Shown here piece after piece: positions 20,225-27,904 of a stretch of 64,000 nt of DNA. A model generated the notes under the pieces. The model was given only the letters and a program-made list of their open reading frames with translations. It was not told where the DNA came from and ran no database searches. This DNA is from Chloroflexota bacterium (GTDB lineage Bacteria; Chloroflexota; Dehalococcoidia; Tepidiformales; Tepidiformaceae). The DNA lies in contig JAPPAK010000007.1 of assembly GCA_026705605.1 (NCBI GenBank), positions 310,001 through 374,000 on the forward strand, written 5' to 3'. Position numbers and translations under genes: made by a program. Within the stretch, counting starts at the first letter, position 1; each line of letters begins with the position of its first letter.

Positions 20225-20710
20225 CTACGCCGACTCAGTTAGAGGTGCGCCCCAAGTCCAGTACTTGTTGCGCGGATAACCGCTGTATCCGCCTGAGCCC
20301 AACCGTATCTCTGGAAGACCGTCGACAGCGAAGTCTCCCCACGACGCGTACATGTGGTTTCCCTGACGCCGGACTTTGGCTCCGTATTCTGGAAACTCAA
20401 TCTCCCAATTGACTCCGTTCTCGATTAGTTGGTTTGCCGCGTCGTGCCAGAGACGGCGAGCTGGCTCCGGCCACCGCCAAGGATGCAGTGCCTTGAAGTC
20501 CCCTTGCCGACTTGCCAATAGGGAAACTTTGTCGAGGCGAGCCTCGACGCGTGCCTTGTCTTGTTCCCACTGCCATCCCCTGTACGCGCTACGCACTCGT
20601 CTTGAGTACACGATGGACTTTGCCCACAACCACCTTCCAGCGCCCTTCAGAGCGCCTCCCAACACCAACACAGTGAGACCGGACACAACTCCGACTACGA
20701 CCTCTGACAT
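20225..20710 (-). CDS. small membrane-anchored protein of unknown function
   Basis: 161 aa from ATG 20710 (SD-like GGAG upstream). A single N-terminal membrane helix ([22 protein letters not shown]) is followed by a basic, Trp- and Tyr-rich soluble part with [27 protein letters not shown] and [13 protein letters not shown]. Local base composition is clearly less GC-rich than the neighbours, which hints at recent acquisition. A longer frame to 20806 exists. No family is recognised. Confidence 0.5.
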   Translation of the reverse strand: MSEVVVGVVSGLTVLVLGGALKGAGRWLWAKSIVYSRRVRSAYRGWQWEQDKARVEARLDKVSLLASRQGDFKALHPWRWPEPARRLWHDAANQLIENGVNWEIEFPEYGAKVRRQGNHMYASWGDFAVDGLPEIRLGSGGYSGYPRNKYWTWGAPLTESA

Positions 20711-20966
20711 CAGTCCTGCAGCTCCATGCACCCTATTAGACGAGTGCGCAGCAATTGCGCACGAATGTTCTCCCAAAGAAATCCCACGCACAGGAGGATT
20801 CGTCAAGACCGAAGGCCGACATAAGCTAGGGGCAACCGCGAATCCTCAACGCTCCTACTTCCTAGGCACTTCCTCCGTAAGACCTTGGACCCCCTGCGGT
20901 TCTGGCTCGGGACACGGGCAGCGCGTAGGCTCGATTTCCCAGATTTCGACCCACCTGGAGTGCCCC
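20711..20966. other. intergenic region before ilvD
   Basis: 256 bp, less GC-rich than its surroundings. I looked for a T-box or leucine-type attenuator before ilvD and saw none. The only usable signal is the SD-like TGGAG at 20956-20960. Confidence 0.35.
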
Positions 20967-22640
20967 ATGTCGCTTGATCCACGCCACCGCAGCCGCACGC
21001 TCGTCGACGGACCAGACCGGGCGCCGGCACGGGCGATGCTGAAGTCCGTCGGCTACGACTCGGAGTCGCTGAGGCGCCCGCTCGTAATGGTCGCGCACAG
21101 CTGGATCGGGACGATGCCGTGCAACTACAACCAGCGGGATCTGGCGGCGGAGGTCATGCGGGGCATCCGGGAGGCGGGCGGGACGCCCATGGAGATCAAC
21201 ACCGTCTCCATCAGCGATGGCATCGCAATGGGCACCGAGGGGATGAAGGCGTCCCTGATCAGCCGCGAGGTGGTGGCAGACAGCATCGAGCTGTGCGGGC
21301 GGGGCTACCTGTTCGACGCGGCCGTCGTCATCGTCGGGTGTGACAAAACTATTCCGGGCGGGGTCATGGGGCTGTCGCGGTTGGGCGTTCCGGGGCTCGT
21401 GCTCTACAGCGGATCGATCGCGCCGGGGAACTACAAGGGTCGAGACGTGACCATCCAGGACGTGTTCGAAGCCGTCGGGAGCCACGCGGCGGGCGGTATG
21501 ACAGACGCGGAGCTGACGGCGCTCGAGGACGTCGCCTGCCCCGGCGCCGGGGCCTGCGGCGCGCAGTACACGGCGAACACGATGGCGACCGCGATCGAAT
21601 TCCTCGGCATCTCGCCGATGGGGAGCGGATCGGCGGGAGCGACCGACCCGCGCAAGAACAGCGCCGGTTACGAGGCGGGGCAGCTCGTGATGGACGTGCT
21701 CGCCCGGGGCCAGCTGCCGGAAGATGTGATGACGCGCGAGGCGTTCGAGAACGCCATCGCCTGCGTGGCCTCGACGGGGGGCTCGACGAACGCGGTGCTA
21801 CACCTGCTGGCGATGGCGCGGGAGGTGGGGGTTTCGCTCGACATCGACGACTTCGACGACATCAGCGAGCGGACGCCGATCATCGGGGACCTGCGGCCGG
21901 GAGGGCGTTATGTCGCGCTTGATATGGACCGGGCGGGCGGAACGCGCCTGCTGGCGCAGCGCCTGCTGGAGGGCGAGAAGATCCACGGCGATCAGCCCAC
22001 GGTGACCGGCCGCACACTCGAGGAAGAGGCGGCGGACGCGCAGGAGGCGCCCGGCCAGGACGTGATCGTGTCGCTGGACGAGCCGCTGAAAGAGACGGGC
22101 GGGCTCGTCATCCTGAAGGGGAACCTCGCGCCCGAAGGGTGCGTCATCAAGGTCGCGGGTCACGAGATCATGCAGCACCGCGGTCCGGCGCGGGTGTTCG
22201 ACCGCGAGGAGGATGCGTTCGCGGCTGTGTCCGAGCGGCGCATCTCGCCGGGCGACGTGGTCGTGATCCGCTACGAGGGGCCGAGGGGCGGGCCGGGCAT
22301 GCGCGAGATGCTGGGCGTGACGGCCGCGCTCGTGGGCGAGGGGCTGGGCGATTCGGTCGCGCTGCTGACGGACGGTCGCTTCAGCGGCGCGACGCACGGC
22401 CTGATGGCCGGGCACGTCGCGCCGGAGGCAGCAGCGGGCGGCCCCATCGCAGCGATCGAGGAGGGCGACATCGTCTCCTTCGACATCGACGCGCGGCGTC
22501 TGGACGTGGAGCTCGACGAGGCGGAACTGGAGCGTCGCCTGGCGGCCTGGACGCCGCCGGCGCCGCGCTACGAGCGGGGCGTGTTCGCCAAGTACGCGAA
22601 CGGCGTCTCAAGCGCCTCGCAGGGCGCGGTCACGAGCTAG
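20967..22640 (+). CDS. ilvD: dihydroxy-acid dehydratase
   Basis: 557 aa, the family length. It dehydrates 2,3-dihydroxy acids in isoleucine and valine synthesis (and feeds CoA synthesis). Fe-S and active-site motifs are visible: CNYNQRDLA near residue 52, [26 protein letters not shown] and the C-terminal [11 protein letters not shown]. The open frame reaches much further upstream (20376), but homology starts at the ATG at 20967. The gene stands alone. Confidence 0.96.
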   Translation: MSLDPRHRSRTLVDGPDRAPARAMLKSVGYDSESLRRPLVMVAHSWIGTMPCNYNQRDLAAEVMRGIREAGGTPMEINTVSISDGIAMGTEGMKASLISREVVADSIELCGRGYLFDAAVVIVGCDKTIPGGVMGLSRLGVPGLVLYSGSIAPGNYKGRDVTIQDVFEAVGSHAAGGMTDAELTALEDVACPGAGACGAQYTANTMATAIEFLGISPMGSGSAGATDPRKNSAGYEAGQLVMDVLARGQLPEDVMTREAFENAIACVASTGGSTNAVLHLLAMAREVGVSLDIDDFDDISERTPIIGDLRPGGRYVALDMDRAGGTRLLAQRLLEGEKIHGDQPTVTGRTLEEEAADAQEAPGQDVIVSLDEPLKETGGLVILKGNLAPEGCVIKVAGHEIMQHRGPARVFDREEDAFAAVSERRISPGDVVVIRYEGPRGGPGMREMLGVTAALVGEGLGDSVALLTDGRFSGATHGLMAGHVAPEAAAGGPIAAIEEGDIVSFDIDARRLDVELDEAELERRLAAWTPPAPRYERGVFAKYANGVSSASQGAVTS

Positions 22641-22659
22641 CGGGGGCGGTGGCAACGCG

Positions 22660-22701
22660 AAAGTGTTCGTTTTCGGCGGATCGAATTGAACCGAACACTT
22701 T
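22660..22701 (+). repeat. 42-bp palindromic repeat, copy A (3' side of Fic gene)
   Basis: It begins AAAGTGTTCG and ends CGAACACTTT, 10-bp inverted ends around 22 bp. It is identical over 42 bp to copy C (23804-23845) and in the same orientation. It lies 11 bp beyond the Fic stop codon. Confidence 0.9.
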
Positions 22702-22712
22702 GGGGGTGGAGG

Positions 22713-23732
22713 TCAGATGTGGCTCTCCATCGAGCCTCGCGTGTACCTGGTAGCGAGGTATTCGTCGCGCCAGCGGATGGTGCTGCGCCACTGCCCATCC
22801 GAGCCGCGTGTGGCCTGCAGGCGCCCGCGATTGGCGGCCGCCCGCAGGGCATTGGTGGAGATCCCGCTGGTCGCGAGGGCGGCCAGGGGAACGAGGCGAG
22901 CGGGGCCGGCAACCGCCGGGATGATGAACCTGTTGAGGTTGTCCAGGAGCGCACGCGCCAGCAGCTCGCCCAGCGCTCCCGTATCGCCCTGATCGGCACG
23001 TCGGAGCGCGCGCAGGTATCGAAGGCGCTGGCGTTTGTAGATGATGACCGGCGGGTAGCCAAGGCGGACGAGCATCAGATTGAGGATGAGCCGTCCCGCC
23101 CTGCCGTTCCCATCGAGGAAGGGGTGTATCTGCTCGAAGCCGCAGTGGAGCCGGGCGAGTGCCAACGGAAACTCCAAATCGCCGCCTCGTAGCGTGTTGG
23201 CTTGCTTGAGCCAATCACCCACAAGCGCGGGGACGTCGGTCCACGGCGGGGGGATCATTCCACCGGGAAACGGCTGAATGTCATGCTTCCGGAACGCGCC
23301 GGGCCCCTCTTCGGGAGAAGCGTCGGGATGCGGCGCCACATCCCAGACCGGCCCCATGGCAAGCGAGTGGACGTGACGGATCTCGGCGAGCGTGAGGACT
23401 TCGCCACTTGTCCACTCAGCGTCTTCAACACCGTGGTCGTAGACCCAGGCGGCGGCTTTCGCGTACCCCTGGACTTCCATGTACTCGCTGAGCGGCTTCT
23501 GTCCAACCGTGCGCCCTTCGGCCAAGAGAGCTTCGACCTGCCGGAGCACGAGGGTGTTCCCTTCGATGGCGGTGGAGTGATGGGCCTCCTCGAACCAGAT
23601 GCCCTCCCAGATGGCGGCTGCCTCTGCCTCAAGTCGGTTGGGAAGACCGCCCATGCGCGTCCGAAACTCCTCCGTCTGCGTCTGGAGGCGTTCAAAGACT
23701 GCCTTCCGAGGGGGGCGACCACGTCCAGGCAT
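22713..23732 (-). CDS. Fic-domain AMPylating enzyme with N-terminal inhibitory helix
   Basis: 339 aa from ATG 23732. The Fic motif HPFLDGNGRAGR starts at catalytic His203 and is complete, so nucleotidyl transfer (usually AMP) to a target hydroxyl is expected. An inhibitory motif STAIEGN (Ser53, Glu57, Gly58) lies N-terminal to the Fic core, defining a class II, self-inhibited Fic. An N-terminal Fic_N-like region and a C-terminal winged-helix-like part (LATSGISTNALRAAANRGRL) complete it. The frame is open to 23798 but runs through repeat B, so the internal ATG is preferred. Two identical repeats bracket the gene. Confidence 0.88.
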   Translation of the reverse strand: MPGRGRPPRKAVFERLQTQTEEFRTRMGGLPNRLEAEAAAIWEGIWFEEAHHSTAIEGNTLVLRQVEALLAEGRTVGQKPLSEYMEVQGYAKAAAWVYDHGVEDAEWTSGEVLTLAEIRHVHSLAMGPVWDVAPHPDASPEEGPGAFRKHDIQPFPGGMIPPPWTDVPALVGDWLKQANTLRGGDLEFPLALARLHCGFEQIHPFLDGNGRAGRLILNLMLVRLGYPPVIIYKRQRLRYLRALRRADQGDTGALGELLARALLDNLNRFIIPAVAGPARLVPLAALATSGISTNALRAAANRGRLQATRGSDGQWRSTIRWRDEYLATRYTRGSMESHI

Positions 23733-23746
23733 CCGACTCACATCCC

Positions 23747-23790
23747 TAAAGTGTTCGTTTTCGGAACTTTCAAATAAACCATACACTTTA
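23747..23790 (+). repeat. divergent copy B of the palindromic repeat
   Basis: TAAAGTGT (23747-23754) and ACACTTTA (23783-23790) are perfect inverted ends. The segment AAAGTGTTCGTTTTCGG is shared with copies A and C, while the middle differs. It lies just upstream of the Fic start and could act in its expression. Confidence 0.8.
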
Positions 23791-23803
23791 GAACGCAAGA
23801 GCG

Positions 23804-23845
23804 AAAGTGTTCGTTTTCGGCGGATCGAATTGAACCGAACACTTT
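23804..23845 (+). repeat. 42-bp palindromic repeat, copy C (5' side of Fic gene)
   Basis: Identical to copy A at 22660-22701, same orientation, start-to-start distance 1144 bp. It lies 13 bp from copy B. Together A and C make the Fic gene a direct-repeat-bounded cassette. Confidence 0.9.
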
Positions 23846-23867
23846 CAGGAGCGGGGAGCGAAGGGTG

Positions 23868-24038
23868 TTAGCTGCGGCGGCGCGGCCGGCCCTGAGGAGG
23901 GCGGTAGCGGGGGGTGCCGGTGGTGAAGAACAGGCGGGCCATGACGTCCTGCCGGCGCCGCCAGGGGCGGGCGACGCTCTCGAAGACACCGTCGACAAAC
24001 TGCAGAAGGGCGACCGTGGCTTCCAGGAGCGCTTTCAC
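23868..24038 (-). CDS. 56-aa small protein, family member 1 near tRNA-Asp
   Basis: GTG start with GAGGGGG SD. It begins MKALLEATVALLQFVDGVFE, an amphipathic helix, then turns strongly basic (RPWRRRQ and a C-terminal Arg/Pro-rich tail). The start MKALL, the central [FI][IV]D-x-V-[FI]-E-S-V and an Arg-rich end match the next ORF (24106-24267), so the two look like tandem paralogues. Function unknown; possibly membrane-associating or nucleic-acid-binding. Confidence 0.5.
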   Translation of the reverse strand: MKALLEATVALLQFVDGVFESVARPWRRRQDVMARLFFTTGTPRYRPPQGRPRRRS

Positions 24039-24105
24039 GGGCTTCCCCCTCGTGGATCGAGCCTCGCAGGGGCGCCCGGGGACGGGCTCCGCGGAGGCAA
24101 GGGCG

Positions 24106-24267
24106 CTAGCGGCGGCGGGGGCGACGGTTGGGGTCGGGGCTGGACCCTTCGGTGATGGTCATGCGGTTCATGGCCCGGCGGCGGAGCTGCTCGGGGCGGA
24201 CGACGCTCTCAATGACGCTGTCGATGAACGCGAGGACCGTTACAAAGGGCTTCAGGAGCGCTTTCAT
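24106..24267 (-). CDS. 53-aa small protein, family member 2 near tRNA-Asp
   Basis: ATG start with GGAGG 10 nt upstream. It begins MKALLKPFVTVLAFIDSVIE, followed by SVVRPEQLRRRAM and a Pro/Arg-rich tail ending RRPRRR. It resembles the 56-aa ORF that follows it by 67 nt. It lies between the tRNA-Asp terminator and member 1. The shared pattern and good SD support a real gene despite the size. Confidence 0.5.
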   Translation of the reverse strand: MKALLKPFVTVLAFIDSVIESVVRPEQLRRRAMNRMTITEGSSPDPNRRPRRR

Positions 24268-24305
24268 GGCTGCTGGCCTCCAGGATCCAGCGTAGCAGCC
24301 ATGCC

Positions 24306-24333
24306 AAGGCCCCTGCCGTCTGGCAGGGGCCTT
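24306..24333 (-). terminator. terminator after tRNA-Asp
   Basis: Perfect 12-bp stem aaggcccctgcc (24306-24317) / ggcaggggcctt (24322-24333) with a 4-nt loop, 13 nt beyond the tRNA 3' end. No clear T-tract. Confidence 0.65.
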
Positions 24334-24346
24334 CTGGAAGCGTTTC

Positions 24347-24423
24347 TGGCGACCCCGATCGGATTTGAACCGACGATCTCCACCTTGACAGGGTGGCGTG
24401 TTAGGCCGCTACACCACGGGGCC
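24347..24423 (-). tRNA. tRNA-Asp (GTC)
   Basis: 77 nt including an encoded CCA (24349-24347). Acceptor GGCCCCG pairs with CGGGGTC with one G-U. The anticodon GTC is at 24389-24387 in CTGTCAA, and the T-arm GTTCAAATC is canonical. Confidence 0.95.
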
Positions 24424-24534
24424 GCGGCGCGACTGATCGTAGCGGCTCGGCACGGCCCAGCCAACCTGTCCGGCCAGCCGGCGCGGCGTATGCTGGCCGG
24501 GCACAGCCCGGGCGCACCTCGCGAAGGCAACGAG

Positions 24535-24690
24535 ATGAGAGACAACCCACTGGTGAAGGCCATCCTCTCCCTGCTCCACCTCGTCGAGAGCGCGGTTACC
24601 AGCGAGGCCGCTGCCAGCAATGTACGGGGGCACGTAGACGCCCCGAAGGGCATCCCGAACGACCCGGGACGCCGGCCGCCGAAGCGGTGA
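24535..24690 (+). CDS. 51-aa small protein, possible family member 3
   Basis: ATG start after GAAGGCAACGAG. It begins MRDNPLVKAILSLLHLVESA; the KA[IL]L...L[HV]xVES pattern recalls the N-terminal helix of the two small ORFs on the other side of tRNA-Asp. The C-terminal half is Pro/Arg/Lys-rich (GRRPPKR). Similarity is short and could be chance. Confidence 0.4.
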   Translation: MRDNPLVKAILSLLHLVESAVTSEAAASNVRGHVDAPKGIPNDPGRRPPKR

Positions 24691-24715
24691 TGCCCGCGAC
24701 GAACCGGTCGGGAAC

Positions 24716-25021
24716 CTAGGCCAGGAGCGGCTTGCCGTCCTTGATGATCGACCAGCCGCCGCTGTCGCGTTCGAGGTCGTACAGGACCACGTGGCAGTTG
24801 CCGCAGATGGGGCCCGTCACCTCGCGCTCGCCGTTCGAGACGGTGTGCTCATCACACACGCCCCCATAGCGCTCGACGCCGTCGAGGTTGCAGAAGACGC
24901 ACGTCAGGTGGGGCGTGTTCTCCTTCGGGCAGTCTGGGCAGGTCGATCCGGCGGAGAAATCGCAGCCGCCGGGGCCGCAGTGATACTTCTCCAGGCTCTC
25001 GAGCACAATGTTACTGGCCAT
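24716..25021 (-). CDS. Cys-rich (multi-zinc-knuckle) protein
   Basis: 101 aa from ATG 25021, which has a strong SD (GGGGAGGG). Cysteines are spaced as CGPGGC, CPDC, CVFC, CDEH and CGNCH, enough for two zinc sites. It begins MASNIVLESLEKYHCG. No family name is known to me. It lies 17 nt downstream of the ThuA-like gene on the same strand and may be co-expressed. Confidence 0.6.
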   Translation of the reverse strand: MASNIVLESLEKYHCGPGGCDFSAGSTCPDCPKENTPHLTCVFCNLDGVERYGGVCDEHTVSNGEREVTGPICGNCHVVLYDLERDSGGWSIIKDGKPLLA

Positions 25022-25038
25022 GGTTTCGCTTCCCTCCC

Positions 25039-25872
25039 CTAGGAAACCGCGGCGGCGTTGCGCGCGCGCGCCCACTCGTGGGCCTCGTCGGAGGCGACCC
25101 ACTTGATGGCGTTGGCGAGCAGCCGGCGGTAATTCGGGTTGTTGTAGGAGGTGGGCACGTCGCCCGCCTGTACGTAGACGATGGGGCTGTTGCGGTAGTT
25201 CTTCGCCCAGACCACCAGGTTCGGGGTCGGCGGGTGGGTCCAGTCGCCGCGCTCGTACATGCGACCGTTGTTCACGACGAGGGAGGGCGAGAAGAAGTTC
25301 CTGTAGGTGAAGTCGAAGTCGCTGCGCACGAGCGGCACGAGGCTGTCCTCGTGGTAGGGGGCGAGGTAAATCTCGTCCTGCAGCTCGAACGAGAGGTCGA
25401 CGCCCTGCACGACGGGATGGTCCGCCTCTTCCTCGACCACCATGCAGGTGTGGTTCGCGGCGAGCAGGTAGCCAGAGTCGGGGTACTCGACGCCACGCAG
25501 GCTGCCGGGGTTGTAGAAGAAGCGGCCGCCGATGATCTCGGCGTACTCCTCCCAGCCGGGCCAGGAGCAGATGTTGTGATGGATCATCACAAGCCCCTTG
25601 CCTTCTTCGGTGAGGCGCATGTAGCCGTCCTTCAGCGCCTCGGGGGGATCGGGCGGACCGCCAACGCCGAAGACTCCCGGCATCGAGTAGTCCACGATGC
25701 AGTCGTAGTCACGGGAGTTCTCGGGCTGGAAGAAGAGCTGGGCGGCCGGCTGCTCGACGTGGGTCCAGGCCGAGATCTCGCCCTCCTGCTGGAAGGCGTC
25801 GAACATCTGGAAGAAGGGTTCGCGCTGGAAGGGGTGGCCCTTCGAGGCAAGCAGGACATTGGGGGCGCTCAT
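25039..25872 (-). CDS. ThuA-like domain protein (glutamine-amidotransferase-like fold)
   Basis: 277 aa from ATG 25872, preceded by GGAGGAG. ThuA-like features are SKGHPFQREPFFQMFDAF near the start, YDCIVDYSMPG, GKGLVMIHHNICSWPGWEEY, and a C-terminal RRLLANAIKWV. ThuA proteins are linked to sugar use but their reaction is poorly defined. An upstream ATG at 25908 is in frame but lacks an SD. Confidence 0.8.
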   Translation of the reverse strand: MSAPNVLLASKGHPFQREPFFQMFDAFQQEGEISAWTHVEQPAAQLFFQPENSRDYDCIVDYSMPGVFGVGGPPDPPEALKDGYMRLTEEGKGLVMIHHNICSWPGWEEYAEIIGGRFFYNPGSLRGVEYPDSGYLLAANHTCMVVEEEADHPVVQGVDLSFELQDEIYLAPYHEDSLVPLVRSDFDFTYRNFFSPSLVVNNGRMYERGDWTHPPTPNLVVWAKNYRNSPIVYVQAGDVPTSYNNPNYRRLLANAIKWVASDEAHEWARARNAAAVS

Positions 25873-25913
25873 AGCTATCTCCTCCGACTGACCTAGAGTG
25901 GGCGGCATTCTAC

Positions 25914-25934
25914 GAGGTTCGGAGGGCGAACCTC
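25914..25934. other. hairpin between ThuA-like gene and comM
   Basis: GAGGTTCG (25914-25921) and CGAACCTC (25927-25934) form an 8-bp stem with a 5-nt loop in the divergent intergenic region. It may be an operator or part of a leader. No known motif is assigned. Confidence 0.35.
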
Positions 25935-25996
25935 TACAGCCGCGACTCCCCCCGGCTTCTCTGTTGCAAAGGACGACAGCGGAATCGGAGTTCGCA

Positions 25997-26036
25997 AACT
26001 TTCAAAGTTGCTACCTTTGCCAAGGAACGTCACACT
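25997..26036 (+). promoter_or_regulatory. comM promoter with overlapping palindrome
   Basis: TTGCTA (26008-26013), a 17-bp spacer and CACACT (26031-26036), which ends 6 nt before the ATG, so the transcript would be leaderless. A palindrome AACTTTCAAAGTT (25997-26009) overlaps the -35 and could be an operator. Confidence 0.5.
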
Positions 26037-26042
26037 GCGCCA

Positions 26043-27566
26043 ATGCTTGCACGCGTGCAGTCGAGCGCGGTCGTGGGTCTCGACGGGGTCATGGTCGACG
26101 TCGAGGTCGACATCTCGCGCGCCCAGAACCCGACAACGGCGATCGTGGGGCTGCCCGACGCGGCCGTGCAGGAATCGAAGGAGCGGGTGCGGGCGGCGAT
26201 CCGCAACAGTGCGCTCACGTGGCCGTTCAACAGCCGCATCGTGGTGAACCTGGCGCCGGCCGACCTGCGCAAGGAGGGTCCGGCCTACGACCTGCCCATC
26301 GCCGCCGGCGTGATGGTGGCGAGCGGGCAGGTGGAGGCGGACCTCGCGGACGCGGTGTTCGTGGGGGAGCTGGCGCTCGACGGGGAGGTGCGCAGCGTGC
26401 GCGGCGCGCTGCCGATGGTGGCGGTCGCGCGCGACCGGGGGGCGCGGCGGGCCTTCGTGCCCGTGCCGAACGCGCCCGAGGCGGCGCTTGTCGAGGGCCT
26501 CGAGGTGTTCCCCGTGGAGTCTCTCACGCAGCTCGCGGCGCACCTGCTCGGGAAGGCGCCGATCGCGCCGTATTCGCCGCCGGACGATGCGGAGGACGCG
26601 GAGCTGGCCGGCCCCGACCTCGCCGACGTGATCGGGCAGGAGCACGCGAAGCGGGCGCTGGCGATGGCGGCGGCGGGCGGTCATAACCTGCTGATGCGCG
26701 GCCCGCCGGGGAGCGGCAAGACGCTGCTGGCCCGAGCCATCCCCTCGATCCTGCCGCCGATGACGAACGATGAGGCGCTGGAGGTGACGCGTATCTACAG
26801 CGTGGCGGGGTTGCTGCCGTCGGGGACGGGGCTCCTGCGGGAGCGGCCGTTCCGGGCGCCCCACCACACCATCTCGCACGCGGGGCTGGTGGGGGGCGGC
26901 CCGGTGCCGCGTCCGGGCGAGATCACGCTGAGCCACCACGGCGTGCTCTTCCTCGACGAGCTGCCGGAGTTCGGCACGCAGGTGCTGGAGGTGCTGCGCC
27001 AGCCGCTGGAAGACCGCATCGTCACGATCAGCCGGGCGCGGCAGTCGGCGACGTTCCCGGCGAGCTTCGCGCTGGTGGCGGCGCAGAATCCGTGTCCCTG
27101 CGGGTACCTGGGCGACCCGATACGGGAGTGTCGCTGCCCGGCGAACGCGGCCGCGCGCTACCAGCGGCGCGTCTCGGGGCCGGTACTGGACCGCATCGAC
27201 ATCTTCATCGACGTGCCCCGCGTCGACTACGAGAAGCTGGCGGCGGGCACGCGAGGGGAGCCATCGTCGGTGGTGGCGGAGCGGGTGCGGACGGTGCGCG
27301 CGATCCAGCAGGAGCGGTTCGCAGGGACGGGCACGCGACTGAACGCGGAGATGGGGCCGACCGAGGTGCGGGAGCACGCCCAGTGGAAGCTGGACGAACA
27401 GGCGCAGCGCATCCTGAGCCAGGCGACCGCGCAGATGGCGCTCTCCGCCCGGGCATTCCACCGCGTACTCAAAGTCGCGCGCACGGTCGCGGACTTCGAG
27501 GCCAGCGACGCGATCGGCAGCACGCACGTGGCGGAGGCGCTGCAGTACCGGGAGCGGGCGGAGTAG
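26043..27566 (+). CDS. comM: YifB/ComM-type Mg-chelatase-like AAA ATPase
   Basis: 507 aa, usual length. The N-terminal ChlI-like domain has VGLPDAAVQESKERVRAAI. It is followed by Walker A GPPGSGKTLLAR, Walker B GVLFLDELPEF and the C-terminal Mg_chelatase_C region. It includes the Cys-containing loop NPCPCGYLGDPIRECRC typical of YifB. ComM is a hexameric branch-migration helicase in natural transformation in some bacteria; in others the role is unknown. No other competence gene is seen nearby. Confidence 0.93.
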   Translation: MLARVQSSAVVGLDGVMVDVEVDISRAQNPTTAIVGLPDAAVQESKERVRAAIRNSALTWPFNSRIVVNLAPADLRKEGPAYDLPIAAGVMVASGQVEADLADAVFVGELALDGEVRSVRGALPMVAVARDRGARRAFVPVPNAPEAALVEGLEVFPVESLTQLAAHLLGKAPIAPYSPPDDAEDAELAGPDLADVIGQEHAKRALAMAAAGGHNLLMRGPPGSGKTLLARAIPSILPPMTNDEALEVTRIYSVAGLLPSGTGLLRERPFRAPHHTISHAGLVGGGPVPRPGEITLSHHGVLFLDELPEFGTQVLEVLRQPLEDRIVTISRARQSATFPASFALVAAQNPCPCGYLGDPIRECRCPANAAARYQRRVSGPVLDRIDIFIDVPRVDYEKLAAGTRGEPSSVVAERVRTVRAIQQERFAGTGTRLNAEMGPTEVREHAQWKLDEQAQRILSQATAQMALSARAFHRVLKVARTVADFEASDAIGSTHVAEALQYRERAE

Positions 27567-27571
27567 GTGCG

Positions 27572-27781
27572 CTAGGGGCTCACATGCTCTTCGGAGTGGC
27601 CTGCCATGAAGTAGAGCTCCAGGGCTTCGCGGAGGTTGGCTAGCGCCTCACCTTCCGACTCTCCCTGGCTGGCAATATCGATCTCGGTGGCTTGGGCGAC
27701 AAACCAGGAGCCTTCCCGGTGCACTCTTGCGGTGAAGGATGCGACGCCGCTGTTCTTGCCCGGTCTCGCCTCGCTGGCCAT
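27572..27781 (-). CDS. HicB-family protein without a HicA partner
   Basis: 69 aa from ATG 27781 (the frame runs on to 27823). FTARVHREGSWFVAQATEID and GESEGEALANLREALELYF match the HicB partial-RNase-H-like fold, in which the antitoxin normally blocks HicA. No HicA-like ORF lies up- or downstream, so this is an orphan HicB or a stand-alone HicB-fold protein. It ends 5 nt from the comM stop, convergent. Confidence 0.75.
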   Translation of the reverse strand: MASEARPGKNSGVASFTARVHREGSWFVAQATEIDIASQGESEGEALANLREALELYFMAGHSEEHVSP

Positions 27782-27845
27782 CAAGACTCCTGCCAAGGCA
27801 ATGATACTCCTTGCGATTGCCAACGGCCGAGTCCGAACATTTGTG

Positions 27846-27874
27846 TTGACAGGCGAACGGGTGTTCGCTATGGT
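27846..27874 (+). promoter_or_regulatory. strong promoter with a LexA (SOS)-type operator in the spacer
   Basis: TTGACA (27846-27851), exactly 17 bp, then TATGGT (27869-27874). Inside the spacer lies CGAACGGGTGTTCG (27854-27867), a perfect match to the Gram-positive LexA-box consensus CGAAC-RNRY-GTTYG. It is flanked by G/C to make a 16-bp palindrome. LexA bound here would block RNA polymerase. Confidence 0.75.
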
Positions 27875-27904
27875 GTGCGGACCCTGCGAACGGATGTGCT
27901 AGCC

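Noticed and set aside
20711..20966. T-box or leader-peptide attenuator before ilvD
   Set aside because: No T-box sequence, no run of branched-chain codons and no terminator/antiterminator pair seen.
22660..23845. CRISPR array in the Fic region
   Set aside because: Only three copies, one divergent, with a full gene between two of them and no regular spacers; no cas genes.
22660..23845. Insertion sequence around the Fic gene
   Set aside because: No transposase ORF and no target-site duplication could be recognised; only the repeats are supported.
25914..25934. Second LexA box in the comM upstream region
   Set aside because: The hairpin GAGGTTCG/CGAACCTC has the GTTCG/CGAAC halves in the wrong order and spacing for the LexA consensus.
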